NCBI RefSeq assembly: GCF_002975435.1
Contig: NZ_PCPT01000007.1
Coordinates: 62,001 to 126,000 of the forward strand
Direction: 5' to 3'
Length of the DNA stretch: 64,000 nucleotides
Source: Arthrobacter sp. MYb227
Lineage (GTDB): Bacteria; Actinomycetota; Actinomycetes; Actinomycetales; Micrococcaceae
The position numbers and the translations under genes were made by a program. Under the pieces are notes generated by a model. That model saw nothing but the letters and a program-made list of their open reading frames with translations. It was not told where the DNA came from and made no database searches. Positions 42,305 to 50,776 of this stretch are shown here, in pieces (positions within the stretch are counted from its first letter, which is position 1; each line of letters starts with the position of its first letter).

Positions 42305-43981
42305 TTAACCCTTGTAGGCCCAGACACGAACGTAGTCGATCTTGTAATCCGCGGTGTTCTTAGTTGTGGAGTCCGGCATGCCCCAGTAGGGGGATCCGTA
42401 CTGCATGTTCAGCCGAATATGGAACTTGGCAGCGGTTTCGAAAGCCTTTTCGTAGGCCGCATTGCCTTCACGCTTTACCGTCTTGTATGGCTTGCCATCA
42501 AACAACCACGTCATCCCGCTAGGAGTCCATTCGAATGCCCACGTATGGTATCCGCCGGAGAGGTCGGTTACAGGGATCCATGAATTGGTCTTACTCTTGC
42601 CAGTCTGGTCGTAGTGGAGGGTTCCTTCGCTACGGTTGAACGGGTTAAAGTTGGTGTTTGCGGTGTGCGGAGTGCCATAGGCCTCCATGATGTCGATTTC
42701 TCCGCCAGTTTTGGCTCCATCTGGGCGGAGCCAAAATGCCGGCCAGACCCCCTTGGCATTATCTTTGGTTAGCGGCAATTGCGCACGCATTTCCCAACGG
42801 CCATATTTTTGCGAGAATTTTCCGATGCTGTCGACATATCCGGTGGAGAATTCACGCAACCCGCCCTTATTGACCGGCGTTGCCATGCGCTTACCTTGAA
42901 TGCTCAGGACGCCATCCTTGGTGACTGCATTTTCCTTTTTGATGATCGCACGGTCATAGGAGAGGACTCCATGCGTTGCATCGTCGCGAACTGTCCACTT
43001 TGAAAGTGAGCCACTGAACTCGTCTTGCCAAACGGGAGTCCCCCAACCAGCTAGGTACCCATCCGAGGCCGATGGCGGCGGAGTAGGTGCCGTTGTTGGA
43101 GGTGGGGTAGGTGCAGTCGTCGGCGGTGGGTTAGGGGTAGTAGTCGTTGGTGGCTTCGTCGATGTGCTTGAGGCAGCCAGAGGCGCGATGACCAAGTCGT
43201 CGTATGAAAGCGCCGAGACTGGGCTATTACTGCCACGGAACGCACTAACTTGTACGGTGCCAACGCCGGTTAGTGCATCACTAGTCGAATCCGTGGCCGA
43301 AGTAGTCCAAGCCGTTGGCTCGGTAGTGCCAACTGGCCATGCCTTCGCCCGTACACTTACGGCGGGCTTTCCGGCGACTTCAAGCTTCATGTTTACCTGC
43401 TTGTTCGCAGCGACATTGAATCCCAATTTTACCGGGTTCGTCAGCGATTTCATGCCTTTGCTGGTCCAGCGGTTAAGCTCTAGGTAGCTAACTCCCTGAG
43501 GAGAAATTCGTAGCGTGGCGCGGTAATCACCGGCAGTTGATTTGCGTGCGTGAAGTGAAGAGTAGATTCCAGCACCGCTGGTGGCAAGCTTATTCGTGGA
43601 GACCTTGTACGTTGCCACTAAATCTTGCAGTTTATAGCTGGCATTGACGCCACTAGTTTTGCCTGAGGCTGGCAACGCGATGAGTGCTCGGGAACCGTTG
43701 ACGGAAAACTCTGAACCGTTGCTGATATACGAGACGGCAGAAGATGCCTTGCCCCAGCCAGATGCCTGAGTGCGGCTCATAGAATCAGATACAACAGCTT
43801 TGCCGACCGTGTACTTTGTGGCAGCTTCCGCAATGGCTGGCTTGCCAATTACTGGCGCAATGACAGCTACTGCTGTGGCTAGAGCCGCAGTAGCTGCGAC
43901 GGCCTGAACCATGCGTTTTTTGTAAGTTTTGGGTTGCAAAGCTGAGGGTTGGTTAGCGTTTTTCGTCAAAGAAAGTCTCAA
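42305..43981 (-). CDS. Secreted GH16-family glycoside hydrolase (beta-glucanase type)
   Basis: 558 residues. A signal peptide with KKR then a hydrophobic run is cleaved near AIAEA (about residue 53). Residues 57-270 form a beta-rich domain that looks carbohydrate-binding or laminin-G-like. A Pro/Thr linker (about 275-305) follows, then the catalytic GH16 domain with GGEIDIMEAYG: Glu428 nucleophile, Asp430, Glu433 acid/base. GH16 enzymes cut beta-1,3/1,4-glucans, galactans and related polymers. It lies at the end of a polysaccharide locus and may release or trim the polymer (inference). The start is TTG 43981: no upstream ATG is usable, and the later ATG 43912 would remove the basic n-region of the signal peptide. 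Confidence 0.9.
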   Translation of the reverse strand: MRLSLTKNANQPSALQPKTYKKRMVQAVAATAALATAVAVIAPVIGKPAIAEAATKYTVGKAVVSDSMSRTQASGWGKASSAVSYISNGSEFSVNGSRALIALPASGKTSGVNASYKLQDLVATYKVSTNKLATSGAGIYSSLHARKSTAGDYRATLRISPQGVSYLELNRWTSKGMKSLTNPVKLGFNVAANKQVNMKLEVAGKPAVSVRAKAWPVGTTEPTAWTTSATDSTSDALTGVGTVQVSAFRGSNSPVSALSYDDLVIAPLAASSTSTKPPTTTTPNPPPTTAPTPPPTTAPTPPPSASDGYLAGWGTPVWQDEFSGSLSKWTVRDDATHGVLSYDRAIIKKENAVTKDGVLSIQGKRMATPVNKGGLREFSTGYVDSIGKFSQKYGRWEMRAQLPLTKDNAKGVWPAFWLRPDGAKTGGEIDIMEAYGTPHTANTNFNPFNRSEGTLHYDQTGKSKTNSWIPVTDLSGGYHTWAFEWTPSGMTWLFDGKPYKTVKREGNAAYEKAFETAAKFHIRLNMQYGSPYWGMPDSTTKNTADYKIDYVRVWAYKG

Positions 43982-44781
43982 ATCATAGAACTATCTGAGA
44001 GCGATGCGTCGGGCGTACTTACGCATGAAACTCAAGATATGGAGGGTGTGTGTTGCTCTGTGGGCAGTTCACCGCATCGGACTTCAAACATGGTGACATG
44101 CATCCAATATCGTTAGCAAACCGTTGTAATTGGAGCAGGGTTCATTGAAATTACGGGCATTTCAAATTTTTAGCGCTTCGACGCAAGCGAAGTCTGGGTG
44201 TGTACCGAGGAGCCAAAAGAATGTTGACAAGTGACATTCGGGCGTCGTGAATTTTGGTGGGCAACGAGCTCTGATTCGCGGAAGAGATGCCCAAACACTT
44301 CGCTACCCCGCCGCGGATGGTGAGGTAACTCACTCAGGGTGGGTGCTTGCGCCGTAACGCGAATTCACCGTGTATGCCTTCATCGGTGGGGCGGTCGGAA
44401 TCGCACACCGCAGTTTTGGGGAGGGTACTTGGATTATTCCGCCTGCGGGTTAGGGCCATGCGGTGGTGCGGTTGTGTTGGAGCCGGCCGCTGGTACTCAA
44501 GCACCCGGGGCTGCTCTTCGCAGAAAGGAACCAAGTATTCATGACGGGATGGCGCAGCGAAAAGATGGATTCGGCCAGGCATCCTTACTGTTTGGTCCAA
44601 ACAGTTAGGAATTGATATTGCCCCTGCGGCGAAAAGGGGTGACGTTCCGGGTCGCCTTCGGTGCTGTCGCATTGCTGCAGTGAGGTCCGGTACCCCGAAT
44701 ATGAGTTTTGGTAAGCGCCACGACCATGACGAGGCACTTTAAGGAAATACGGCACCAGTGCGACTGGGGGGGGCTGACGAT
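43982..44781. other. Gap without a recognisable intact gene
   Basis: About 800 bases. A small dyad ATGCGT (44004-44009) / ACGCAT (44021-44026) lies in the leader of the GH16 gene. On the + strand one frame from about 44235 is open over long stretches with only two in-frame stops until about 44609 (for example NFGGQRALIRGRDAQTLRY). This may be a decayed coding sequence, but I recognise no family. The frames called on either strand here look like chance. Confidence 0.4.
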
Positions 44782-45366
44782 TTACTCCGCCTGCAAGGCG
44801 CCATCACTTTCCACATATCGGTTTTTGGTGACCGGACAAATCCACGATCCGTCAACGAACGCCAGCGGATGGCCAGCTTCACCAACCCATCCCACGCGCT
44901 TGGCTGGCACCCCGGCAACTACCGCATAATCCGGCACATCCTTGGTGACCACAGCGCCGGCCGCGATCGTTGCCCATTTGCCAATGCGAAGCGGGGCAAT
45001 GCATACAGCCCTAGCGCCAATGGAGGCTCCTGTTTCGATATTTACACCCACCAGGTCCCAGTCGTCCCCGGTCTTCAAGGTCCCATTGGGATTAATTGCG
45101 CGAGGAAATAAGTCATTGGTCAAGACAACGGCTGGGCCAATGAATACCCCATCAGCAAGGACCGCTGGTTCATAGACCAGCGCATAGTTTTGGATCTTGC
45201 AACGATCACCTAAGTGGACCCCCGGGCCGATGTAGGCTCCGCGCCCAACATTGCATTCGGCGCCAAGCACTGCCTTTTCCCTCACTTGTGCCAGGTGCCA
45301 GATATTTGTTCCGGCGCCCAAAAATGCATCAAAGGCAACATCGGCACTTGGCTCAACATGAATCAT
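44782..45366 (-). CDS. WbpD/WlbB-like UDP-sugar N-acetyltransferase
   Basis: 194 residues from ATG 45366 (GGGGGT nine bases upstream; the frame extends to 45420). Left-handed beta-helix of hexapeptide repeats: MIHVEPSADVAF, NVGRGAYIGPGVHLGDRC, FIGPAVVLTNDLFPRA, then VCIAPLRIGKWATIAAGAVVTKDV with the YAVVAGVPAKRVGW cap. This matches acetyltransferases that N-acetylate UDP-2-acetamido-3-amino-2,3-dideoxyglucuronate. It is the intact counterpart of the pseudogene at 28882-29510. It probably completes the pathway begun by the Gfo/Idh enzyme (8943) and an aminotransferase in block A although it lies 30 kb away (inference). Confidence 0.88.
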   Translation of the reverse strand: MIHVEPSADVAFDAFLGAGTNIWHLAQVREKAVLGAECNVGRGAYIGPGVHLGDRCKIQNYALVYEPAVLADGVFIGPAVVLTNDLFPRAINPNGTLKTGDDWDLVGVNIETGASIGARAVCIAPLRIGKWATIAAGAVVTKDVPDYAVVAGVPAKRVGWVGEAGHPLAFVDGSWICPVTKNRYVESDGALQAE

Positions 45367-45471
45367 GTTATCTACCCCCAGGCGGTTCGTTACGGAATGA
45401 TCCCGTCTATTCCTAACCATGGGCCAAGAGGCGGTGTTGAGGCAAGAGGCTATATGCGGGAATCTTATTGG

Positions 45472-46134
45472 CTAAAGCTGTTCGGGTTCACCGGATTGTC
45501 CTTCACGTAACCCCGGTTCTTTGCGCAGACCGGTCAATCCGTACCAGGCAAGATTCACTACATGCGCGGCAACCGTGCGCTTATCGGGGTTTCTTGCATC
45601 AAGCCACCATTGTGCCGTCATGGCAACCATCCCAACGAGCATCTGTGCGTAAATCGAGCCATCCTCGGCACTAAACCCGCGACGGGAGAACTCGTCAGCC
45701 AAAATATGCTCGACCTGTTCGGTGACCTTGGTCAGCAGCGTCGAGTAGGTGCCCTCGGGTTGTGATGGGGGAGCGTCCCGGACCAAGATGCGGAACCCCT
45801 CGGTGCTGTCCTCAATATAGGTGAGCAGCGCCAGGGCTGCCTTCTCTAGGAAGACTCGTGAGGAGTCATCTCCGGAGAGAGACTCGGTGATGCGTGTCAA
45901 AAGCTCTCGGTACTCATTTGTCACCACCTCCATATAGAGGGCTTCTTTGGAACCAAAGTGCTCATAAACAACCGGCTTGGAAACTCCGGCGGCCGTAGCA
46001 ATTTCTTCAATGGTTGTACCATCGACACCACGCAATGAAAATAGCGATCTAGAAATTTCCAGAAGCTGCAGACGGCGTTGCACACCTGTCATGCGGGTAC
46101 GTGTGCGCGGGCGTGAGGAAGGGCTCATGGTCAT
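45472..46134 (-). CDS. TetR-family transcriptional regulator
   Basis: 220 residues from ATG 46134 (the frame extends to 46203; ATG 46128 is a close alternative). The N-terminal HTH reads RLQLLEISRSLFSLRGVDGTTIEEIATAAGVSKPVVYEHFGSKEALYMEV in pieces, the classic TetR pattern. The C-terminal ligand domain (about 80-220) has no recognisable ligand signature. It is divergent from tRNA-Gln and glmU and close to no obvious target gene, so a role is not assigned; autoregulation is common for this family. Confidence 0.92.
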   Translation of the reverse strand: MTMSPSSRPRTRTRMTGVQRRLQLLEISRSLFSLRGVDGTTIEEIATAAGVSKPVVYEHFGSKEALYMEVVTNEYRELLTRITESLSGDDSSRVFLEKAALALLTYIEDSTEGFRILVRDAPPSQPEGTYSTLLTKVTEQVEHILADEFSRRGFSAEDGSIYAQMLVGMVAMTAQWWLDARNPDKRTVAAHVVNLAWYGLTGLRKEPGLREGQSGEPEQL

Positions 46135-46270
46135 TATGTTACGCAGGAAACGGCGGGAGTGAGGGCCAATAAAAAGCGTCGATGACACGCGAGTTATCCT
46201 CAAGTCGCGTCAAGGGGGTCAGACGTGGCAGAATAGTTGACTGTGTCAGTGAGGGTAACTCCACGCACAA

Positions 46271-46342
46271 TCCGCCCTGGTGTAATGGCAGCACCCCAGC
46301 CTTTGGAGCTGTGGAGTATAGGTTCGAATCCTATGGGCGGAA
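46271..46342 (+). tRNA. tRNA-Gln (anticodon UUG)
   Basis: 72-base cloverleaf. The acceptor TCCGCCC (46271-46277) pairs with GGGCGGA (46335-46341). The D-arm contains GTGTAATGGCAGCAC, the anticodon loop CTTTGGA gives UUG, and the T-arm has GGTTCGAATCC. The discriminator base is A and CCA is not encoded. One mismatch (C-U) is present at the base of the anticodon stem. It lies just before glmU. Confidence 0.93.
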
Positions 46343-46424
46343 CGCATCACACAAACGAATTTCCGGTTAATTCCCGGGATAGACTGGTGAAGCCAGGCTC
46401 GGCCGGTCCGGCTAGTCAAAGTAC

Positions 46425-47903
46425 ATGGGAGTACCAATCTTGAGCGTTCAAGCCAACGCACCAGCAGCCGTCATCGTCCTCGCCGCAGGCGCAGGAACCC
46501 GAATGAAATCGGCGAAGCCCAAGATCCTTCACGAAATCGGCGGACGTTCCATGGTGGGCCACGCGCTCGCCGCGGCCCGTGGACTAGAACCACAGAAGCT
46601 TGTAGCAGTGGTCCGTCACGAACGTGATCGCGTCGTTGAGCACCTGCTGCAGATCAATCCAGACCTCCTCATTGCCGACCAGGACGAGATTCCCGGAACT
46701 GGCCGTGCGGTTCAGCAGGGCTTGGAACAGCTCGATGAAAATCTTGAAGGCACTGTAGTAGTCACCTACGGCGATGTCCCGCTACTGACCACCGAACTTC
46801 TTTCCGAACTCGTCATTGCCCATGATCGTGATGGTAACGCAGTAACAGTCCTTACGGCCTTGCTTGAAGATGCAACAGGATACGGCCGTATCCTGCGCGC
46901 CGATGATGACACGGTTCTTGGCATTCGCGAACACAAGGATGCAAGTGCAGCAGAGCATGCCATCCGCGAAGTAAACTCCGGAATCTACGCATTTGATGCG
47001 CAGGTTCTACGCTCGGCGCTTACCGAGGTCACCACCGAGAACGCTCAAGGTGAAATGTACCTGACCGATGTGCTGGGCATTGCTCGCACCAACGGTGGCC
47101 GCGTGGCAGCAGTTGTTACCGAGGACGCCTGGCAGGTTGAAGGCGCCAACGATCGAGTACAACTTGCAGCATTGGGTAAGGAAATGAACCGCCGCACGCT
47201 CGAAGCTTGGATGCGCGCCGGAGTTTCCATCATTGACCCGGATAGCACCTGGATCGATGTTGAGGTTGCTCTTTCCAGTGATGTCACCATCAAGCCCGGT
47301 ACCCAGCTGCATGGTTCCACTGCTATCGGCACCGATGCAATCATCGGACCGGACAGCACCATCACCAACACCCTTGTGGGTCGCGGTGCAAAGGTAGTCC
47401 GCTCGGACGTTACCGATTCAAAGATTGCCGAAAACGCATCGGTAGGCCCCTTTGCTTACCTGCGCCCGAAGACGAACCTTGGCCCCGATGCAAAAATCGG
47501 CGCTTTCTACGAAACCAAGAACATCGTTGTTGGTCGTGGATCGAAGCTCTCGCACCTCGGCTACGCCGGGGATGCCGAAATCGGTGAATACACAAACATC
47601 GGTTGTGGCAACATCACAGCCAACTACGACGGTGTTAATAAGCACCGCACGGTTATTGGCTCGCACGTACGTACCGCCTCCAACACCGTATTCGTCGCCC
47701 CAGTTACCATCGGGGATGGCGCATACACGGGGGCCGGCGCGATCGTGCGCAAAAACGTTCCGGCGGGGGCACTTGCCCTCACCGTGGCACCGCAACGAAA
47801 TGCCGAGGGCTGGACGCTATCCAAGCGCCCAGGCACCCCCGCCGCAGAAGCTGCCTTCAAGTCGGCCCTTGATTCTGGCGAATCAACGGAACCGGCGAAG
47901 TAA
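46425..47903 (+). CDS. glmU: GlmU, bifunctional UDP-N-acetylglucosamine pyrophosphorylase / glucosamine-1-phosphate N-acetyltransferase
   Basis: 492 residues. The N-terminal uridylyltransferase domain shows VIVLAAGAGTRMKSAKPKILH near residues 16-36 and GDVPLLT. The C-terminal left-handed beta-helix acetyltransferase domain holds IGPFAYLRPK-like repeats and NYDGVNKHRTVIG, with the catalytic region. It makes UDP-GlcNAc from glucosamine-1-phosphate, acetyl-CoA and UTP, the precursor of peptidoglycan and of the amino sugars of the upstream polysaccharide locus. ATG 46425 has no clear ribosome binding site; TTG 46440, preceded by GGGAG, is a credible alternative start. Downstream is prs, 44 bases away. 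Confidence 0.97.
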   Translation: MGVPILSVQANAPAAVIVLAAGAGTRMKSAKPKILHEIGGRSMVGHALAAARGLEPQKLVAVVRHERDRVVEHLLQINPDLLIADQDEIPGTGRAVQQGLEQLDENLEGTVVVTYGDVPLLTTELLSELVIAHDRDGNAVTVLTALLEDATGYGRILRADDDTVLGIREHKDASAAEHAIREVNSGIYAFDAQVLRSALTEVTTENAQGEMYLTDVLGIARTNGGRVAAVVTEDAWQVEGANDRVQLAALGKEMNRRTLEAWMRAGVSIIDPDSTWIDVEVALSSDVTIKPGTQLHGSTAIGTDAIIGPDSTITNTLVGRGAKVVRSDVTDSKIAENASVGPFAYLRPKTNLGPDAKIGAFYETKNIVVGRGSKLSHLGYAGDAEIGEYTNIGCGNITANYDGVNKHRTVIGSHVRTASNTVFVAPVTIGDGAYTGAGAIVRKNVPAGALALTVAPQRNAEGWTLSKRPGTPAAEAAFKSALDSGESTEPAK

Positions 47904-47947
47904 AAAAACATCACCTTCGATCCCCGTTCGAGCGAGAAAGCGATCCC

Positions 47948-48928
47948 ATGAGCGAATTGAGCCATAACGTCGATAAGAAGCTGGTACTAGCTTCAGGGCG
48001 TGCCCACCCGGAACTAGCCGAAGAAGTTGCAGCGGCTCTTGGTACCGAACTGCTTCCGGTCAGCGCCTACGACTTCGCCAATGGCGAGATCTACGTACGC
48101 TCGGGTGAATCTGTACGTGGCAAGGAAGTCTTCATCATCCAGGCCCACCCGGCACCGCTAAATAACTGGTTGATGGAACAGCTGATCATGGTTGACTCCA
48201 TGAAGCGCGCCTCCGCCCGCCGCATTACTGTAGTTGCACCGTTCTACCCTTACGCACGTCAGGACAAGAAGGGCCGTGGCCGCGAGCCGATCTCGGCACG
48301 CCTTGTGGCGGATATGTTCAAGGTTGCCGGTGCGGATCGCATCATGAGCGTGGATCTGCACACCGCGCAAATCCAGGGCTTCTTCGATGGCCCGGTTGAT
48401 CACCTCTTCGGTATCCCGCTACTCGCCGACTACATCCGCGATGCTGTGGGCGACGAGCCGGTGACCGTTGTCTCCCCGGATACCGGTCGCGTACGCGTGG
48501 CCGAGCAGTGGGCCGAGCGTCTTGGCGGTGCACCGCTGGCATTCGTCCACAAGTCTCGTGACCTCACGGTTCCGAACCAAGCCGAATCCAAGACCGTTGT
48601 TGGTCAGGTTGAGGGTCGTACCTGTGTCTTGATCGATGACATGATCGACACCGGTGGCACCATTGCCGGTGCGGTCAAGGTTTTGAAGGACGCCGGAGCC
48701 AAGGATGTCATCATCGCGGCAACGCACGCAGTCTTCTCGGATCCGGCAACTCAGCGTCTGGCCGAATGTGGTGCCCGCGAAGTAGTTGTTACCAACACCC
48801 TTCCGATTCCGGAATCCAAGCGATTCCCGACCCTGAAGGTCCTTTCGATTGCTCCATTGCTGGCACGCGCCATCAAGGAAGTATTCGAAGACGGCTCGGT
48901 GACCAGCCTCTTTGACGGCAACGCCTAA
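47948..48928 (+). CDS. prs: Ribose-phosphate pyrophosphokinase (PRPP synthase)
   Basis: 326 residues, the usual length. It makes PRPP from ribose-5-phosphate and ATP for nucleotide, His and Trp synthesis. Signatures: IMSVDLHTAQIQGFF (the PRPP synthase signature) and the PRPP-binding loop VLIDDMIDTGGTIAG at about residues 225-240, plus KKGRGREPISARL in the ATP flexible loop. It follows glmU, an order common in Actinobacteria. The start codon ATG 47948 is 44 bases after the glmU stop. Confidence 0.97.
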   Translation: MSELSHNVDKKLVLASGRAHPELAEEVAAALGTELLPVSAYDFANGEIYVRSGESVRGKEVFIIQAHPAPLNNWLMEQLIMVDSMKRASARRITVVAPFYPYARQDKKGRGREPISARLVADMFKVAGADRIMSVDLHTAQIQGFFDGPVDHLFGIPLLADYIRDAVGDEPVTVVSPDTGRVRVAEQWAERLGGAPLAFVHKSRDLTVPNQAESKTVVGQVEGRTCVLIDDMIDTGGTIAGAVKVLKDAGAKDVIIAATHAVFSDPATQRLAECGAREVVVTNTLPIPESKRFPTLKVLSIAPLLARAIKEVFEDGSVTSLFDGNA

Positions 48929-49226
48929 AGTTTAGAGTTACGTATTCATATGGGGTTCTTCCGCGCCGCCGGCGTGGGAGGGCCCCTATGGCGTTAAAAT
49001 GAGGCCCAGTGCTCCGGGCGCTGACCAGTGATTTCTTGGTGGAGCACCAAGCCTGCTAAAATAGTTGATTGTGCCCAGGCGAGGGAACCACATGAGAATG
49101 TGGGTCCGTTATCGACGAGGCTAGAAACGCACTAGCGTCCTTCTCCTTGAAAAGGAATCGGATGGTGATGCTTCTAGGCCCGAGCGGGGCAAGAACCAAT
49201 TCATCATCTTCCTTTAGGAGAACATC
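48929..49226. promoter_or_regulatory. Leader/promoter region of rplY
   Basis: About 300 bases without a gene. A long interrupted dyad is present: GTGCTCC (49009-49015) with GGAGCAC (49041-49047), with inner ACCA/TGGT pairing. An extended -10 motif TGC-TAAAAT (49054-49062) follows about 160 bases before the ATG. No good -35 was found. The ribosome binding site AGGAG lies eight bases before ATG 49227. A structured 5' leader that regulates L25 is possible but unproven. Confidence 0.4.
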
Positions 49227-49802
49227 ATGGCTAACACCATCAAGCTTGACGCCTCACTGCGCACCGACTTCGGTAAGGGTGCCGCACGACAGGCCCGCCG
49301 CGCAGGCCAGATCCCTGCAGTTATCTACGGTCACGGTACCGAAGCTGTTCGCATCCTGCTTCCGGCAGCTGCAACCACCCTTGCTGTTCGCGGCTCCAAC
49401 GCCCTGCTGAACATCTCGGTTGAGGGCGAAGAAACCATCACCCTGGTGAAGGACATCCAGCGTCACGCACTGCGTCAGACCGTTGACCACCTTGACCTGC
49501 TGATCGTCAAGAAGGGCGAGAAGGTTATCGTTGAGGTTTCCGTTCGCATCGAAGGCGAACTCACCGCTGGCTCTGCACTGTCCCTGGACCACGCTGTTAT
49601 CGCAGTTGAAGCAGAAGCTATCGCCATCCCGGAGCACGTTGTTGCAAACATCGCTGGCGTCAAGGCCGGCTCGCAGATCCTTGCTTCGGACCTGATCCTC
49701 CCTGAGGGCACCGCACTTGCCATCCCAGGCGACGTTGTTGTTGCAACCATCGATGCAGCAGCGTCGTCTTCGGAAGATGAAGAAGTAGCATCTGCCGAGT
49801 AG
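49227..49802 (+). CDS. rplY: 50S ribosomal protein L25 / general stress protein Ctc
   Basis: 191 residues, the long Ctc form with a TL5-type C-terminal extension. The N-terminal L25 domain (about 1-95; IKLDASLRTDFGKGAARQARR, IPAVIYGHG) binds 5S rRNA. The C-terminal beta domain (about 96-180) ends in an acidic tail. Its neighbour pth follows 21 bases downstream, the standard ctc-pth order. Codon use is GC-rich and typical of highly expressed genes (43 G/C in 60 bases at 49261-49320). Confidence 0.96.
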   Translation: MANTIKLDASLRTDFGKGAARQARRAGQIPAVIYGHGTEAVRILLPAAATTLAVRGSNALLNISVEGEETITLVKDIQRHALRQTVDHLDLLIVKKGEKVIVEVSVRIEGELTAGSALSLDHAVIAVEAEAIAIPEHVVANIAGVKAGSQILASDLILPEGTALAIPGDVVVATIDAAASSSEDEEVASAE

Positions 49803-49823
49803 TCTTCAGGTATTCTTCATCGC

Positions 49824-50405
49824 ATGACTAGCGATACCTGGCTTGTAGCCGGGCTCGGAAACCCCGGGCCCGGCTACATGCATAACAGGCACAATGTCGG
49901 ACAGATGGTTGTTGATGAATTAGCCACCAGAATTGGTGGAAAATTCAAAACCCACAGCTCGCGCGCTCAAATTCTTGAGGGCCGGTTGGGGATTGGTGGA
50001 CCAAAACTTATTTTGGCTAAGCCCATGACGTATATGAACCTCTCTGGAGGACCGGTAGGAAACCTCGCTAAGTTCTTTGGTGTTTCGCCGGACCACGTGA
50101 TTGCGGTTCATGATGAGATCGATATTCCCTTCGACGCTGTGAAGCTTAAGCTCGGCGGCGGTGAAGGTGGGCACAATGGCCTACGCGATATTTCTAAGGC
50201 GTTGGGCACCAAAGACTACCTGCGTGTACGCGTAGGAGTGGGACGTCCACCCGGACGCATGGAAACAGCAGACTACGTTCTGAAAGATTTTTCGAAGGAC
50301 GAGAAAAAGTCGCTGCCGTTTTTGATCGACAACTCGGCAGACGCTGTCGAAGAAATTGTTCGATCGGGCTGGGATGCTGCACAGAAGAAAATTAATACTA
50401 CGTAA
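49824..50405 (+). CDS. pth: Peptidyl-tRNA hydrolase
   Basis: 193 residues. It releases peptides from peptidyl-tRNA dropped by ribosomes. The N-terminus GLGNPGPGYMHNRHNVG carries the catalytic His23, and KPMTYMNLSG and HDEIDIPFDAVKLKLGGGEGGHNGL hold the other active-site residues (Asn and Asp). It is co-directional with rplY and ends before the terminator at 50545-50607. Confidence 0.97.
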   Translation: MTSDTWLVAGLGNPGPGYMHNRHNVGQMVVDELATRIGGKFKTHSSRAQILEGRLGIGGPKLILAKPMTYMNLSGGPVGNLAKFFGVSPDHVIAVHDEIDIPFDAVKLKLGGGEGGHNGLRDISKALGTKDYLRVRVGVGRPPGRMETADYVLKDFSKDEKKSLPFLIDNSADAVEEIVRSGWDAAQKKINTT

Positions 50406-50776
50406 TACCCAATGATCGAAATGTGTGAACAAGATTCCGGGCGAGCACCTCTCTGTGGTGGGAAGACTCGCCGGGTACTGATCGATTTGTTCGATTATCA
50501 TGTTGCTCATACACTGAACTAGTGCCATTTTGGTCCCAAAGCAAGGGGCCGGTAACAGGCGGCCTCCGAGACTGGGCCACCCCCAACCTGTTTCCGGCCT
50601 CTTTTTTGTTCCCTAAAATTGGTCGGTAAGGCACGGCTTACGTGCGGCCTCACCGTGATACGTGGAATAATTAGCGAAGAAAATGATGCCGTAATCACAA
50701 ATGAGTGCTAGTTGAAATCTGCTTTGTCAGCAGTTCGGCACTCGGCACGGCATGAACGCAGACTTCGGAGGATTCC
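50406..50776. other. Intergenic region between pth and sufS
   Basis: About 370 bases without a gene, including the terminator at 50545-50607. A further dyad GGCGAG/CTCGCC with inner CACC/GGTG pairing occurs near 50438-50474 without a T-run. The last 70 bases before sufS should hold its promoter. The ribosome binding site GGAGGA precedes ATG 50777. Nothing else is recognisable. Confidence 0.4.
50545..50607 (+). terminator. Rho-independent terminator after pth
   Basis: GGGGCCGGTAACAGG (50545-50559) pairs with CCTGTTTCCGGCCTC (50587-50601) and is followed by six T (50602-50607). The stem has one T/T mismatch. It ends the rplY-pth unit. Confidence 0.85.

Noticed and set aside
44334-44672. 112-residue open frame on the - strand in the gap before the acetyltransferase
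   Set aside because: No ribosome binding site, no domain, and high Arg/Pro content. It probably arises by chance in a non-coding or decayed region.
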